This document shows positions 34,557 to 44,548 of a stretch of 64,000 nucleotides of DNA, one piece after another. Location: NCBI RefSeq assembly GCF_023650515.1, contig NZ_CP096016.1:924513-988512 (forward strand). The letters are read 5' to 3'. This stretch comes from Alkalimarinus coralli (GTDB lineage Bacteria; Pseudomonadota; Gammaproteobacteria; Pseudomonadales; Oleiphilaceae). Within the stretch, counting starts at the first letter, position 1; each line of letters begins with the position of its first letter. The translations under genes were made by a program, and so were the position numbers. A model generated the notes under the pieces. The model did no database searches and was not told where the DNA came from. It saw only the letters and a program-made list of their open reading frames with translations.

Positions 34557-34920
34557 TTGTTCTGATAACCCCGTCCTAAGCCGGTTGTGCGCGTAGTCAC
34601 GGTGTCAGGCTGCCGTTTTCAGAGTCATGAAAAATGAGATTTGGTTCACTATTCCAACTGTAACGATCTGTAAGTCTGTATATAACAATCGCATCTTAGA
34701 AGGCGCTGGCAGTTTGCAAAAAATAGGAACAGACTATTGCTTTTAATGAAAGCAAGCAAAGGGCTTATTTGATACAAACTACATAAACATAATAAAGCGT
34801 CAGACGGTGTGATGGGTGTTCAGGCAATGGGCATTTATGTTGTTTAAGTGTTTTGAAATCACTTACTTAAACATGGGGTGCATAAGGAAATGCTTACAAT
34901 AAATCAGGCATAGGTGAGTT
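34557..34920. other. Intergenic region upstream of acyl-CoA reductase
   Basis: 364 A/T-rich bases. TGTTTAAGT (34841-34849) and ACTTAAACA (34865-34873) form a 9-bp inverted repeat about 50 bases ahead of the next start, possibly an operator. Nothing else was recognised. Confidence 0.4.
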
Positions 34921-36699
34921 ATGGGCGAACAAAAATTAACACCTGCTACATGTGACGCTAATGAGAATCCTAGTATTTCTGAGGCATCTCGTATTTCTGA
35001 GGCACCTAGTATTTCTGAGATATCTAGTACCTCTGACTTACACGGCGTTTCAGATAACCAAAGCGCTTTCGGTGCAACTGAGCACTCGACGCTTGAACAG
35101 TTCTCTGTTCTCGATGTGCTGTCGGGCAAAAAGGTCTTGATAACCGGAACAACCGGTTTTGTCGGTAAAGTCGTTCTTGAGAAACTACTGAGAGATGTTT
35201 CGGAAATCGGGCAAATCTACTTATTGATTCGGGGTAATAAGCAGTACCCTGATGCTCACTCACGGTTTATCAACCAGATAGCGAATTCATCGATCTTTGA
35301 ACAGATGCAGAAGGACGACCCCCAGCGCTTTGACGCTTTTTGTGAAGAAAAAATACATTGCATTACGGGGGAGGTGACAGAGACAAATTTTGGTCTTAAC
35401 ACATCGGAGTACAACCGCCTTGTTAAGCAGGTGGATGTGGTTATTAACTCTGCTGCCAGCGTTAATTTTAGGGAGGAACTCGACCAGGCCCTTTCAATCA
35501 ATACGCTGTCACTTTATAACATAGCCGAGTTTGCCAAACTGGCCGGGGGGATTCCGGTACTTCAGGTCTCTACCTGTTATGTCAATGGCTTTAATCAGGG
35601 AGCGCTAGCTGAAGAGAATGTAGCCCCCGCCAGCGGTTTTATTTCGCTTAATCAGAATGGCTATTACGATGTAGAACCATTGATTGAGGTGTTGCAAAGA
35701 AAAATTGCAGACATAAAGGCTTGCCATTTAGCCTCTGGAGAAAACCGAACAGGTATAGGTGGCAGTGACGCAGCTGAGGATAACCCAAACCCAGATGTGC
35801 TTAAGAAAAAGTTGATTGATTTGGGGATTGCAGAGTCCAATCGCTATGGTTGGAACGATACCTATACGTTCACTAAATGGTTGGGGGAGCAGTTATTACG
35901 AAAGGCCCTAGTTGGTTCGCCGTTAACTATTCTGCGCCCTGCTATTGTAGAAAGTACCTTGGCTAGCCCAGTGCCTGGCTGGATAGAGGGGGTGAAAGTG
36001 GCCGATGCGATTTTAATGGCATATGCCCGCGAAAAGGTAACCTTTTTCCCTGGAGACCCGAATGGCATTATTGACATTATTCCTGCTGACTTAGTCGCAA
36101 ACAGCATTATTCTTGGTGTTGCGGAGTTGGTTCATGATGCCACCAGGGGGGCCTCAGAGCAGGCTCATAGCCGCAGTCATCGGGTTTATCAGTGTTGTAG
36201 TGGTGGAGTAAACCCTTTAAGCATTCGCGAAATGATACAACTTGTGCAACAAGAGGCTGATGACAACTACCAGCAACACCCAAAGCTATTCTATCGACAA
36301 CCGAAACGCCCATTCGTGATGGTCAGCAAACGGGTGTTCTCAGCGATGATGAATGCGATGAGGTTACCCTTAATAGCCATTAATAAGCTGAGTAAACGAC
36401 TGGGTCATGATGCGCAAGCCAAGTCATTAGGACATATTGACACAGCGATGAATCTTGCGACGATTTTCTCTTTTTACTCTGAGCCAAAGTATCGATTTTA
36501 TAATGATAAACTCGTGGCTTTAAGTCATAGAGTGCGGGAGGCAGAGCGGCCATTATTCCCCGTTGATGCACGACTCATCGACTGGGGTGAATATATACGG
36601 ACGATCCATATCCCTGGCTTAAATCGCTACGCGTTGAAAGAACGAACGGCTCTTCAGCGAAAGAGGGTTGATAAGGCGCAAAAAAGCAAAGCTGCTTGA
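34921..36699 (+). CDS. Fatty acyl-CoA reductase (alcohol-forming, wax-ester type)
   Basis: 592 residues. Reduces fatty acyl-CoA or acyl-ACP with NADPH to aldehyde or alcohol for wax ester formation. The Rossmann site is VLITGTTGFVGKVVLEKLL, followed by GQIYLLIRGNKQYPDAHSR, INSAASVNFREELD, the SDR active site YTFTKWLGEQLL and FPVDARLIDW near the end. It agrees with the Marinobacter reductase (Maqu_2220) in many segments as I remember it. The first ~50 residues are an extra low-complexity Ser/Ile/Glu/Thr-rich leader built on an S-I-S-E repeat. Upstream is the iron island; downstream is a terminator. Wax ester synthase itself is not in the window. Confidence 0.92.
   Translation: MGEQKLTPATCDANENPSISEASRISEAPSISEISSTSDLHGVSDNQSAFGATEHSTLEQFSVLDVLSGKKVLITGTTGFVGKVVLEKLLRDVSEIGQIYLLIRGNKQYPDAHSRFINQIANSSIFEQMQKDDPQRFDAFCEEKIHCITGEVTETNFGLNTSEYNRLVKQVDVVINSAASVNFREELDQALSINTLSLYNIAEFAKLAGGIPVLQVSTCYVNGFNQGALAEENVAPASGFISLNQNGYYDVEPLIEVLQRKIADIKACHLASGENRTGIGGSDAAEDNPNPDVLKKKLIDLGIAESNRYGWNDTYTFTKWLGEQLLRKALVGSPLTILRPAIVESTLASPVPGWIEGVKVADAILMAYAREKVTFFPGDPNGIIDIIPADLVANSIILGVAELVHDATRGASEQAHSRSHRVYQCCSGGVNPLSIREMIQLVQQEADDNYQQHPKLFYRQPKRPFVMVSKRVFSAMMNAMRLPLIAINKLSKRLGHDAQAKSLGHIDTAMNLATIFSFYSEPKYRFYNDKLVALSHRVREAERPLFPVDARLIDWGEYIRTIHIPGLNRYALKERTALQRKRVDKAQKSKAA
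34972..35027 (+). repeat. Short in-frame tandem repeat in acyl-CoA reductase leader
   Basis: AGTATTTCTGAGGCA-type units repeat imperfectly, three to four times, giving S-I-S-E-A repeats in the protein N-terminus. Confidence 0.7.
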
Positions 36700-36835
36700 G
36701 TGGAAAACCGACCTTTGTGACCCTGAAATAGGGAGGAACGATGGAAATAAAGTAAAGACGAGGTCAGATTATGAAATTGCTTTCCGCTTCACTGCATCAA
36801 GCTTGCAAAGATATTGCTTAGTATCAGGTCAGACT

Positions 36836-36860
36836 GCCCCGTTTTTCGGGGCTTTTTTTT
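36836..36860 (+). terminator. Rho-independent terminator
   Basis: GCCCCG and CGGGGC pair around five T, followed by eight T. It ends the acyl-CoA reductase transcript. Confidence 0.9.
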
Positions 36861-36966
36861 ATATTTGAATGTGGCCTTTTTCTCTTCAACATTTTAGACG
36901 TAGCGCAATTCACTTTTCAAGCATGTCTATTTTATGAAATATGATTATACTTCATGAGGATAGCTT

Positions 36967-37075
36967 GCAGTTACAGGGTCGTAGTTACATGGTCGTAGTT
37001 ACAGGATAGTAGTTACAGGATAGTAGTTACAGGATAGTAGTTACAGGATAGTAGTTACAGGATAGTAGTTCGGGA
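36967..37075 (+). repeat. 14-bp tandem repeat array upstream of acs
   Basis: GTAGTTACAGGATA repeats head to tail: two divergent units (36967-36994), five identical units (36995-37064) and a partial one. No spacers, so it is not a CRISPR. It ends about 195 bases before the acs start. Confidence 0.9.
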
Positions 37076-37270
37076 AAAATGACTACTCAAACAATAACAT
37101 CCCAACATTGATAAGCGTTTGTTTGTACCGCAGTGTGCGAGGTGGCTCTATACCTTGGTCTAATTTAAAACCAACAGGTTGAAGAGTAGAAATAGAACGA
37201 TCATTTTTATACAAACAATAAATCAACTGTTGATAGTCATAGTTAATGGATCAACGAAGAGGATAAGAAG

Positions 37271-39217
<1,947 letters not shown>

Positions 39218-39218
39218 T

Positions 39219-39875
39219 ATGACCTATAAGATTATCATTGCAGACGATCATCCACTGTTTCGTGCCGCGTTAAAGCAGGCTGTTGGGCAGGCCGTGGATG
39301 ATGTAGAGGTTATTGAGGCTGACACGATCGCTGAATTACAGCGATCGGTCGAGGAGAACGCAGAAGCAGATCTGGTGTTGCTGGACCTCAATATGCCAGG
39401 CGCTCACGGCTTTTCGGGGCTCGTGTTTATGCGAGGCCAATATCCGGGGCTGCCTGTTGTGATGATATCGGGCACTGAAGATATTCAGGTCATTCGAAAG
39501 GCGATTGACTATGGCGCATCGGGCTTTATTCCCAAGTCGACATCGCTGCAGCTGATAGCCGAGGCCATTAGGGCCGTGTTGAATGGCGATGTGTGGTTAC
39601 CTGCCGATGTGCAGGGCCGCATAGATCGCCTTGAGGCTGAAACCTGTGATTTTTCTGAAAAGCTGGCAACCCTGACACCCCAGCAGTTCAGAGTACTGGG
39701 TATGTTGATGGAAGGATTGCTGAACAAACAGATCGCTTACGAGCTTGATGTTTCAGAGGCAACGATTAAAGCGCATATCACCGCAGTATTTAGAAAACTG
39801 GGCGTGCGCAACCGCACTCAGGCAGTTATTGCTGTCCAGCAGCTGGAAGTTGAACGGCCTGCGGTACCGGAATGA
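39219..39875 (+). CDS. NarL/FixJ-type response regulator (LuxR helix-turn-helix)
   Basis: About 218 residues. The receiver has IIIADDHPLFRAAL, the phospho-acceptor in LVLLDLNMPGAHGF and Lys in FIPKSTS. A C-terminal LuxR-type HTH is LTPQQFRVLGMLMEGLLNKQ, followed by LDVSEATIKAHITAVFRKLG. An earlier in-frame start at 39195 lies inside acs; the ATG at 39219 fits the receiver. No cognate kinase lies next to it. Its position after acs suggests a role in acetate or carbon regulation, like other acs-linked regulators, by inference. Confidence 0.93.
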   Translation: MTYKIIIADDHPLFRAALKQAVGQAVDDVEVIEADTIAELQRSVEENAEADLVLLDLNMPGAHGFSGLVFMRGQYPGLPVVMISGTEDIQVIRKAIDYGASGFIPKSTSLQLIAEAIRAVLNGDVWLPADVQGRIDRLEAETCDFSEKLATLTPQQFRVLGMLMEGLLNKQIAYELDVSEATIKAHITAVFRKLGVRNRTQAVIAVQQLEVERPAVPE

Positions 39876-39877
39876 GG

Positions 39878-39921
39878 GCCTAGTCTGATGCACTCGTGCT
39901 CAGGCTAGGCGCTTTTTTTTT
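39878..39921. terminator. Bidirectional terminator between convergent genes
   Basis: GCCTAGTCTGATGCAC pairs with GTGCTCAGGCTAGGC as a long stem with two mismatches, followed by a run of ten or more T on the plus strand. It serves the response regulator and possibly the facing diguanylate cyclase gene. Confidence 0.88.
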
Positions 39922-41095
39922 CTGCCCGTTGAACTGCAATATCAAGCACGGGAGAACAGGCGACTCTGTTTCTGCCCAACCGTTTTGCTTCATATAAGGC
40001 AACATCTGCCCGGTGGAACAGGTCATGAGCACAGCTATCTGCCGATGGATAGAGGGTTGATACGCCAAGACTGGCCGTGATAGAGATTGAGCTGTCGCCA
40101 TATCGAATGGATATCTGCTCAATTTGCCGTCTCAGTTTATCAGCCAGCACCATCGCCTGGTCATGGGGCAATGTTGGTAATAGTGCTGCAAACTCTTCCC
40201 CTCCGACTCTGGCGAGGGTGTCCATGGTTCTGTTGAACTTACTCTTAAGCGTTCTAGACATCTCTTTTAAGCACTCGTCACCAATCAAATGCCCGTAGAT
40301 GTCGTTGACCTGTTTGAAGTGGTCGAGATCGATTAAGATCAGCGAAATAGGCATTTTGTCACGTATTGCTCTATGAAACTCATCGTTCATTTTTTCATCA
40401 AAATAGCGTTTGTTTTTGAGTCCTGTCATCGGGTCAAGCGTATTCAGTTCGGCAAGTTGGTTTGATTTCTCCTCCAGCTGATACTGGCTGTTAAGCGCGT
40501 TAAAGTATTCCTTGCGCTGAATGCCTGAGATGCCATACAGACCGACAAAAAGCAACGCGCTTAGTGCAACTTGTGACGCAGAAAAAGGGTGGCCAATCAT
40601 TATTAGTGCAATACTTGAAGGAACCAGCATTGGCACAAGAAAAAAGGTAAGAAAGCGTCTCGAGGGGGCCAACGATGCAAGCCCTCCTGCACACAGGCCG
40701 GCACCGGCAATCATATTCGGGGCAATGGACTCCTGAAATAAGGGGCTCATCACCATATAACCCGAACACATTCCCCATGCTGTGCTCGACAGAGTGACTC
40801 CCAGCAGCAAAATACCGCCATGGCAGCTCTGATTTTTACTGCACCGTACTTTATAAACGATGATGCACAAGAGTCGGGAGACTGATGCGAATGCGATAAT
40901 CGCTGTTAGCATCAATGTGTATTGGATCCTGGACGAGTCAAAAAAATAGTCGTATTTGGGAAGTATTAACGCAGCCCAAACCGCGACATAGAATACTACG
41001 CCTGGAAACGAACGGGATGCTAAATCCTGATAGAGTTGTTTCGTTGCTTTAGGGAGAAACCTTGCATCGATATATGTCTTCATGACCTTGCTCAC
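39905..41095 (-). CDS. Membrane-anchored GGDEF diguanylate cyclase
   Basis: 396 residues. The N-terminal half has about six hydrophobic segments (residues ~25-200). The C-terminal GGDEF domain has LILIDLDHFKQVNDIYGHLIG and an intact active site RVGGEEFAALLP, so it should make c-di-GMP. The I-site is not clear. The start is either GTG at 41095 or the ATG at 41083; neither has a good ribosome site. It shares a bidirectional terminator with the response regulator on the opposite strand. Confidence 0.92.
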   Translation of the reverse strand: MSKVMKTYIDARFLPKATKQLYQDLASRSFPGVVFYVAVWAALILPKYDYFFDSSRIQYTLMLTAIIAFASVSRLLCIIVYKVRCSKNQSCHGGILLLGVTLSSTAWGMCSGYMVMSPLFQESIAPNMIAGAGLCAGGLASLAPSRRFLTFFLVPMLVPSSIALIMIGHPFSASQVALSALLFVGLYGISGIQRKEYFNALNSQYQLEEKSNQLAELNTLDPMTGLKNKRYFDEKMNDEFHRAIRDKMPISLILIDLDHFKQVNDIYGHLIGDECLKEMSRTLKSKFNRTMDTLARVGGEEFAALLPTLPHDQAMVLADKLRRQIEQISIRYGDSSISITASLGVSTLYPSADSCAHDLFHRADVALYEAKRLGRNRVACSPVLDIAVQRAEKKSA

Positions 41096-41281
41096 GCCAT
41101 TGTATGTGCCGCTTTCTCATCGGTTGTGGAGCAGCATCATTTATTATCTTTCCGTTATACTTTGATGGGCATTGTGTTCCTTAATGCCATGTGTGGAATG
41201 AGCAAACTGTGTTTCTATTACGGTGTTCTTATTGTTGTGTTCTTATTATTGTTGTTTTTAGTATTGGAAGGATATTAACAC

Positions 41282-41309
41282 CTTCGTTTGATCAAAAAAC
41301 GAAGGAGGT
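41282..41309. terminator. Hairpin in gap between diguanylate cyclase and LysR genes
   Basis: CCTTCGTTT and AAACGAAGG pair around a short loop. This 287-base gap otherwise holds only low-complexity T-rich sequence. Confidence 0.4.
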
Positions 41310-41382
41310 CAAATTTTTAGAAATGTAACGGGATGTTTCACATTGTTTTACAGTTTCTGCTTCGGTTTCATATACAAACGGG

Positions 41383-42279
41383 TTATTGGTCAGAAGAAGC
41401 CATCAAGATCTTATTTCGCAGCCATCGGTTTCCAGGGTCTTTATCAACATTGATATGCCAGTACAAATGAACATCAATGCCCGGTAGCTCTACCGGTAGA
41501 GGATAGGTGGTTATATCGAGTACCTGGCTAAACATATTTGCCGCAGTTTCAGGCATCGTTAATAGCATATCGCTGCTTTCAACCACTCGACAGGCAGAAA
41601 AAAAGTGTTGGCAGCGCAAACCAACTCGGCGCTGCAACCCCAGTCGGCCCAGTTCAAAGTCTTCAAGCCCTGGCCCGGAAACACGGGATGAAACCAACAC
41701 ATGTTTTTGTTCAAGGTAGCTTGCGAGCCCTAATTCTTTATCGATATCAGGATGCTTGCTTGCTGCAACGACAACCAACTGATCATTCTCTAATTGTGTG
41801 TGGCAGATGTTCTCACCTACTGGTAAGAGAATATCGATGGCAAAATCGATATCCCCCGATGACAGCTTGTTCTCAAGCTCGCTTCGCCTAACGCGTGTGC
41901 TGGTGAGGTCGACCATAGGGGCTTCAGAGTTCAAATGCTTCATCAGATAGGGCAGATATGAGGCTTCCAGCGAGTCATGAAGGCTGATTGAGTAACGCTT
42001 TTGGGCGGACGATGGATCAAACTGTCGGGATTGATGAAGCACAACCTGAAGTTGATGTAGCGCTTCCCGAACGTCTGTAATTACATTTTTCGCCACCGAG
42101 GTTGGCAGCATTTTATTCCCTTGCCGCACAAACAGAGGGTCGTCGAAGTGATCCCTCAGCCTCGCGAGAGAGTGGCTCACAGCAGGCTGGGTGAGGTTTA
42201 GTACATTTGCTGCGCGAGTCAGATTCCCCTCGGTAAAAATCGCATCAAAAACAATAAAGAGATTTAAGTCTATTCTCAT
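41383..42279 (-). CDS. LysR-family transcriptional regulator
   Basis: 298 residues. The N-terminal winged HTH is DAIFTEGNLTRAANVLNLTQ, then PAVSHSLARLRDHFDDPLFV, and a C-terminal periplasmic-binding-like effector domain follows. It is divergent from the acyl-CoA dehydrogenase operon, with 164 bases between the starts. The intergenic region contains a perfect ATCTAT-N11-ATAGAT site, the T-N11-A form expected for LysR proteins. It therefore probably controls this operon in response to a catabolic intermediate; the ligand is unknown. Confidence 0.93.
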   Translation of the reverse strand: MRIDLNLFIVFDAIFTEGNLTRAANVLNLTQPAVSHSLARLRDHFDDPLFVRQGNKMLPTSVAKNVITDVREALHQLQVVLHQSRQFDPSSAQKRYSISLHDSLEASYLPYLMKHLNSEAPMVDLTSTRVRRSELENKLSSGDIDFAIDILLPVGENICHTQLENDQLVVVAASKHPDIDKELGLASYLEQKHVLVSSRVSGPGLEDFELGRLGLQRRVGLRCQHFFSACRVVESSDMLLTMPETAANMFSQVLDITTYPLPVELPGIDVHLYWHINVDKDPGNRWLRNKILMASSDQ

Positions 42280-42320
42280 AGGGTTGCCTGATAAAGGGGA
42301 GGGATAAGGTTAAGTGTAGT

Positions 42321-42343
42321 ATCTATTATTATAATTTATAGAT
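42321..42343. promoter_or_regulatory. LysR-type operator ATCTAT-N11-ATAGAT
   Basis: Perfect 6-bp inverted arms separated by 11 bases, in the divergent promoter region between the LysR gene and the acyl-CoA dehydrogenase operon. Confidence 0.65.
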
Positions 42344-42443
42344 ATGTATTACAACTATTCATTTGTCTAATTTTATTGGTGGGAATAGCATTGGCTTAAG
42401 TCGAAAGAATAATGAACTCTGGGTATAGGCTTTGGAGGCCGTC

Positions 42444-43667
42444 ATGGATTTTAATTTATCAGAACGTGCACAAGATTATTTAGGTCGTGTTAAGTCGTTT
42501 ATGGAGGAAGACATTCTCCCGGTCGAAGATGCCTATTTTAAGGAGCTGAAGTCGCTGGATAACCCATGGGTCGTTCTTCCAGTTATTAAAACGTTGAAAG
42601 AGAAAGCTAAAGCGCAAGGCCTTTGGAACCTGTTCTTACCTGTGGAAGGCTATGGCCCTGCGCTCAGCAATGCCGAATATGCCCCCATTGCTGAGCAAAC
42701 CGGGCGAAGCTTTATCGCCCCTGAAATATTTAACTGTAATGCGCCTGATACCGGCAACATGGAAGTATTGGTTCACTACGGGTCTGAGCAGCAAAAAGAG
42801 CAATGGCTAACACCGCTGCTGGAAGGAAAGATTCGCTCTGCATTCTGTATGACGGAGCCAGGCGTTGCGTCTTCCGATGCAACGAATATGGAAGCAACCG
42901 CGATTGTTGAAGGTGACGAAGTCGTTCTAAATGGCCGTAAATGGTGGAGCACAGGGATAGGTCACCCAGACTGCGAAATACTGGTTTTTATGGGGTTAAC
43001 CAACCCTGATGCTCATCGCCACCAGCGGCACTCGATGGTGCTGGTGCCTAAAAATACGCCAGGGGTTAAAGTGGAGCGTATGCTTCCGGTTTTTGGTGAT
43101 TTGGATGAACCATATGGTCATGGCGAAGTGAGCTTTACTGATGTCAGGTTACCTAAGAGTGCGATTATTGCAGGGCCTGGGCGCGGATTTGAAATTGCTC
43201 AGGGTCGGTTGGGGCCAGGCAGGATCCATCACTGTATGCGTGCTATTGGTGCATCTGAGCGTGCATTGGAACTACTGATCAAGCGAGCGGTGAGCCGCGA
43301 AGCCTTTGGGCAACCCTTAGCCAAGTTGGGTGGCAATCGAGATATTATCGCCAACGCCAGAATGTCAATTGAACAGGCTAGATTACTGACAATGAAAGCG
43401 GCGTGGACACTGGACACAAAAGGAATCATGGGGGCAATGAGTGATGTTTCCCAGATCAAAGTCGTCGCCCCGAATGTATTGCAGACGATTGTTGATCAGG
43501 CAATGCAGATTCATGGTGGCGCAGGCATGAGTGAAGACTTTCCGCTGACTCAGATGTATGCCTATGCCCGCTGTTTGCGTTTGGCAGATGGCCCGGATGA
43601 AGTCCACCGCTTATTGATTTCAAAATTTGAGTTGGCAAAGCATAAGCACTTGATGAAAAAAGCCTAA
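42444..43667 (+). CDS. Acyl-CoA dehydrogenase (ACAD10/11 or LvaC type)
   Basis: 407 residues, FAD-dependent. FCMTEPGVASSDATNMEATA is the flavin/substrate motif, and the base Glu is in RLADGPDEVHRLLI. It resembles the branch found in ACAD10/ACAD11 and Pseudomonas LvaC rather than the classical short-chain FadE families. GGAGG (42434-42438) lies before ATG at 42444; an in-frame TTG at 42432 is less likely. First gene of the LysR-controlled operon. With the APH-type kinase downstream it suggests conversion of 4-hydroxyacyl-CoA to enoyl-CoA through a phosphorylated intermediate. Confidence 0.9.
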   Translation: MDFNLSERAQDYLGRVKSFMEEDILPVEDAYFKELKSLDNPWVVLPVIKTLKEKAKAQGLWNLFLPVEGYGPALSNAEYAPIAEQTGRSFIAPEIFNCNAPDTGNMEVLVHYGSEQQKEQWLTPLLEGKIRSAFCMTEPGVASSDATNMEATAIVEGDEVVLNGRKWWSTGIGHPDCEILVFMGLTNPDAHRHQRHSMVLVPKNTPGVKVERMLPVFGDLDEPYGHGEVSFTDVRLPKSAIIAGPGRGFEIAQGRLGPGRIHHCMRAIGASERALELLIKRAVSREAFGQPLAKLGGNRDIIANARMSIEQARLLTMKAAWTLDTKGIMGAMSDVSQIKVVAPNVLQTIVDQAMQIHGGAGMSEDFPLTQMYAYARCLRLADGPDEVHRLLISKFELAKHKHLMKKA

Positions 43668-43704
43668 GCATTTCATGAAAACGCAGCTGAAGAGCAAATA
43701 GATA

Positions 43705-44508
43705 ATGAATAACAAACGAATATTTATTACAGGCGGAGCCAGTGGGCTTGGAAAAGCCATTGCAATGCGCTTTGCCCGAGAAGGTTATAACGTCTGCATT
43801 GGTGATGTTAATGATGAGCGGGGCATGGAGGCAGAGGCCGAGTTGAAGGCCTTGGCTCCAGATACATTCTACCTGTTTTGTGATGTGACCAAAGTGAAAC
43901 ACCTTGAGAGTGCCCGCGCTGAATTAGAGGCGCGCTGGGGCGGTGTTGATGTGGTGGTTAACAATGCTGGGGTGGGAGGAACGGCCGGCCCAATTGAAGA
44001 TGTGAGTCTGGCAGACTGGCAATGGGTTCTGGATGTAAATCTGATGGGAGTTGTCAGGGGCTGTAAAACATTTACGCCGTTGTTCAAACAGCAGGGGAGC
44101 GGGCATTTTGTCAATATCGCGTCTGCGGCAGGTTTGATGAGTGCTCCTATGATGAGCAACTACAACGTAACCAAGGCAGGTGTCGTATCCCTGTCGGAAA
44201 CGTTATTGGCAGAACTATGTACTCATAACATTTCAACGAGTGTGGTTTGCCCGGCGTTTTTCCAAACCAATCTGACGGAAAATATGCGGTCACACATAGG
44301 GGGCTTGCACTCGAAAGTCAATAAACTGATGAGTCGCTCCAAGATTACCGCTGATGACGTAGCCGATCGTATTTATCAGGCCTTTGTGAAGAAAGAGTTC
44401 TGGGTTGTGACACACCCGTTTGAGCGCCGGATGTGGTATGTAAAGCGATTTACACCAAAAGCTTTCAGCGTGCTGATGCAGCGACAGGCCAAGAAGCTGT
44501 TTTCGTAA
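43705..44508 (+). CDS. Short-chain dehydrogenase/reductase (first)
   Basis: 267 residues, NAD(P)-binding SDR. The cofactor motif is ITGGASGLGKAIAMRFAREG, followed by VVVNNAGVGG, the catalytic triad serine in VNIASAAGLMS and YNVTKAGVVS. The C-terminal ~60 residues, with FERRMWYVKRFTPKAFS, differ from the other SDR in this operon. Second gene of the operon, 37 bases after the dehydrogenase. A role in oxidising or reducing a keto/hydroxyacyl-CoA, like LvaD, fits the context. Confidence 0.92.
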   Translation: MNNKRIFITGGASGLGKAIAMRFAREGYNVCIGDVNDERGMEAEAELKALAPDTFYLFCDVTKVKHLESARAELEARWGGVDVVVNNAGVGGTAGPIEDVSLADWQWVLDVNLMGVVRGCKTFTPLFKQQGSGHFVNIASAAGLMSAPMMSNYNVTKAGVVSLSETLLAELCTHNISTSVVCPAFFQTNLTENMRSHIGGLHSKVNKLMSRSKITADDVADRIYQAFVKKEFWVVTHPFERRMWYVKRFTPKAFSVLMQRQAKKLFS

Positions 44509-44548
44509 TCTAACAATTAATAAGCCATCAAACGGTATAGGGGGAGTA

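Larger units (their letters stand above)
34054..34600 (+). mobile_element. IS200/IS605-type element, probably inactive
   Basis: A TnpA-only IS200-like unit. A short subterminal hairpin (CACCG...CGGTG) lies near 34057-34073 and a long one overlaps the tnpA ribosome site (34115-34152). The ends cannot be fixed by eye, so the limits are approximate. There is no accessory tnpB. The transposase has a damaged metal site. Confidence 0.6.
36700..37270. other. Intergenic region between acyl-CoA reductase and acs
   Basis: 571 bases holding a terminator (36836-36860), a 14-bp tandem repeat array (36967-37075) and about 195 bases of leader before acs. No gene was recognised. Confidence 0.6.

Noticed and set aside
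36967-37075. CRISPR array
   Set aside because: Units are head to tail with no spacers and only 14 bp long.
41036-41278. 80-codon plus-strand frame between the diguanylate cyclase and LysR genes
   Set aside because: Starts inside the opposing gene, low-complexity Leu/Val tail, no ribosome site.
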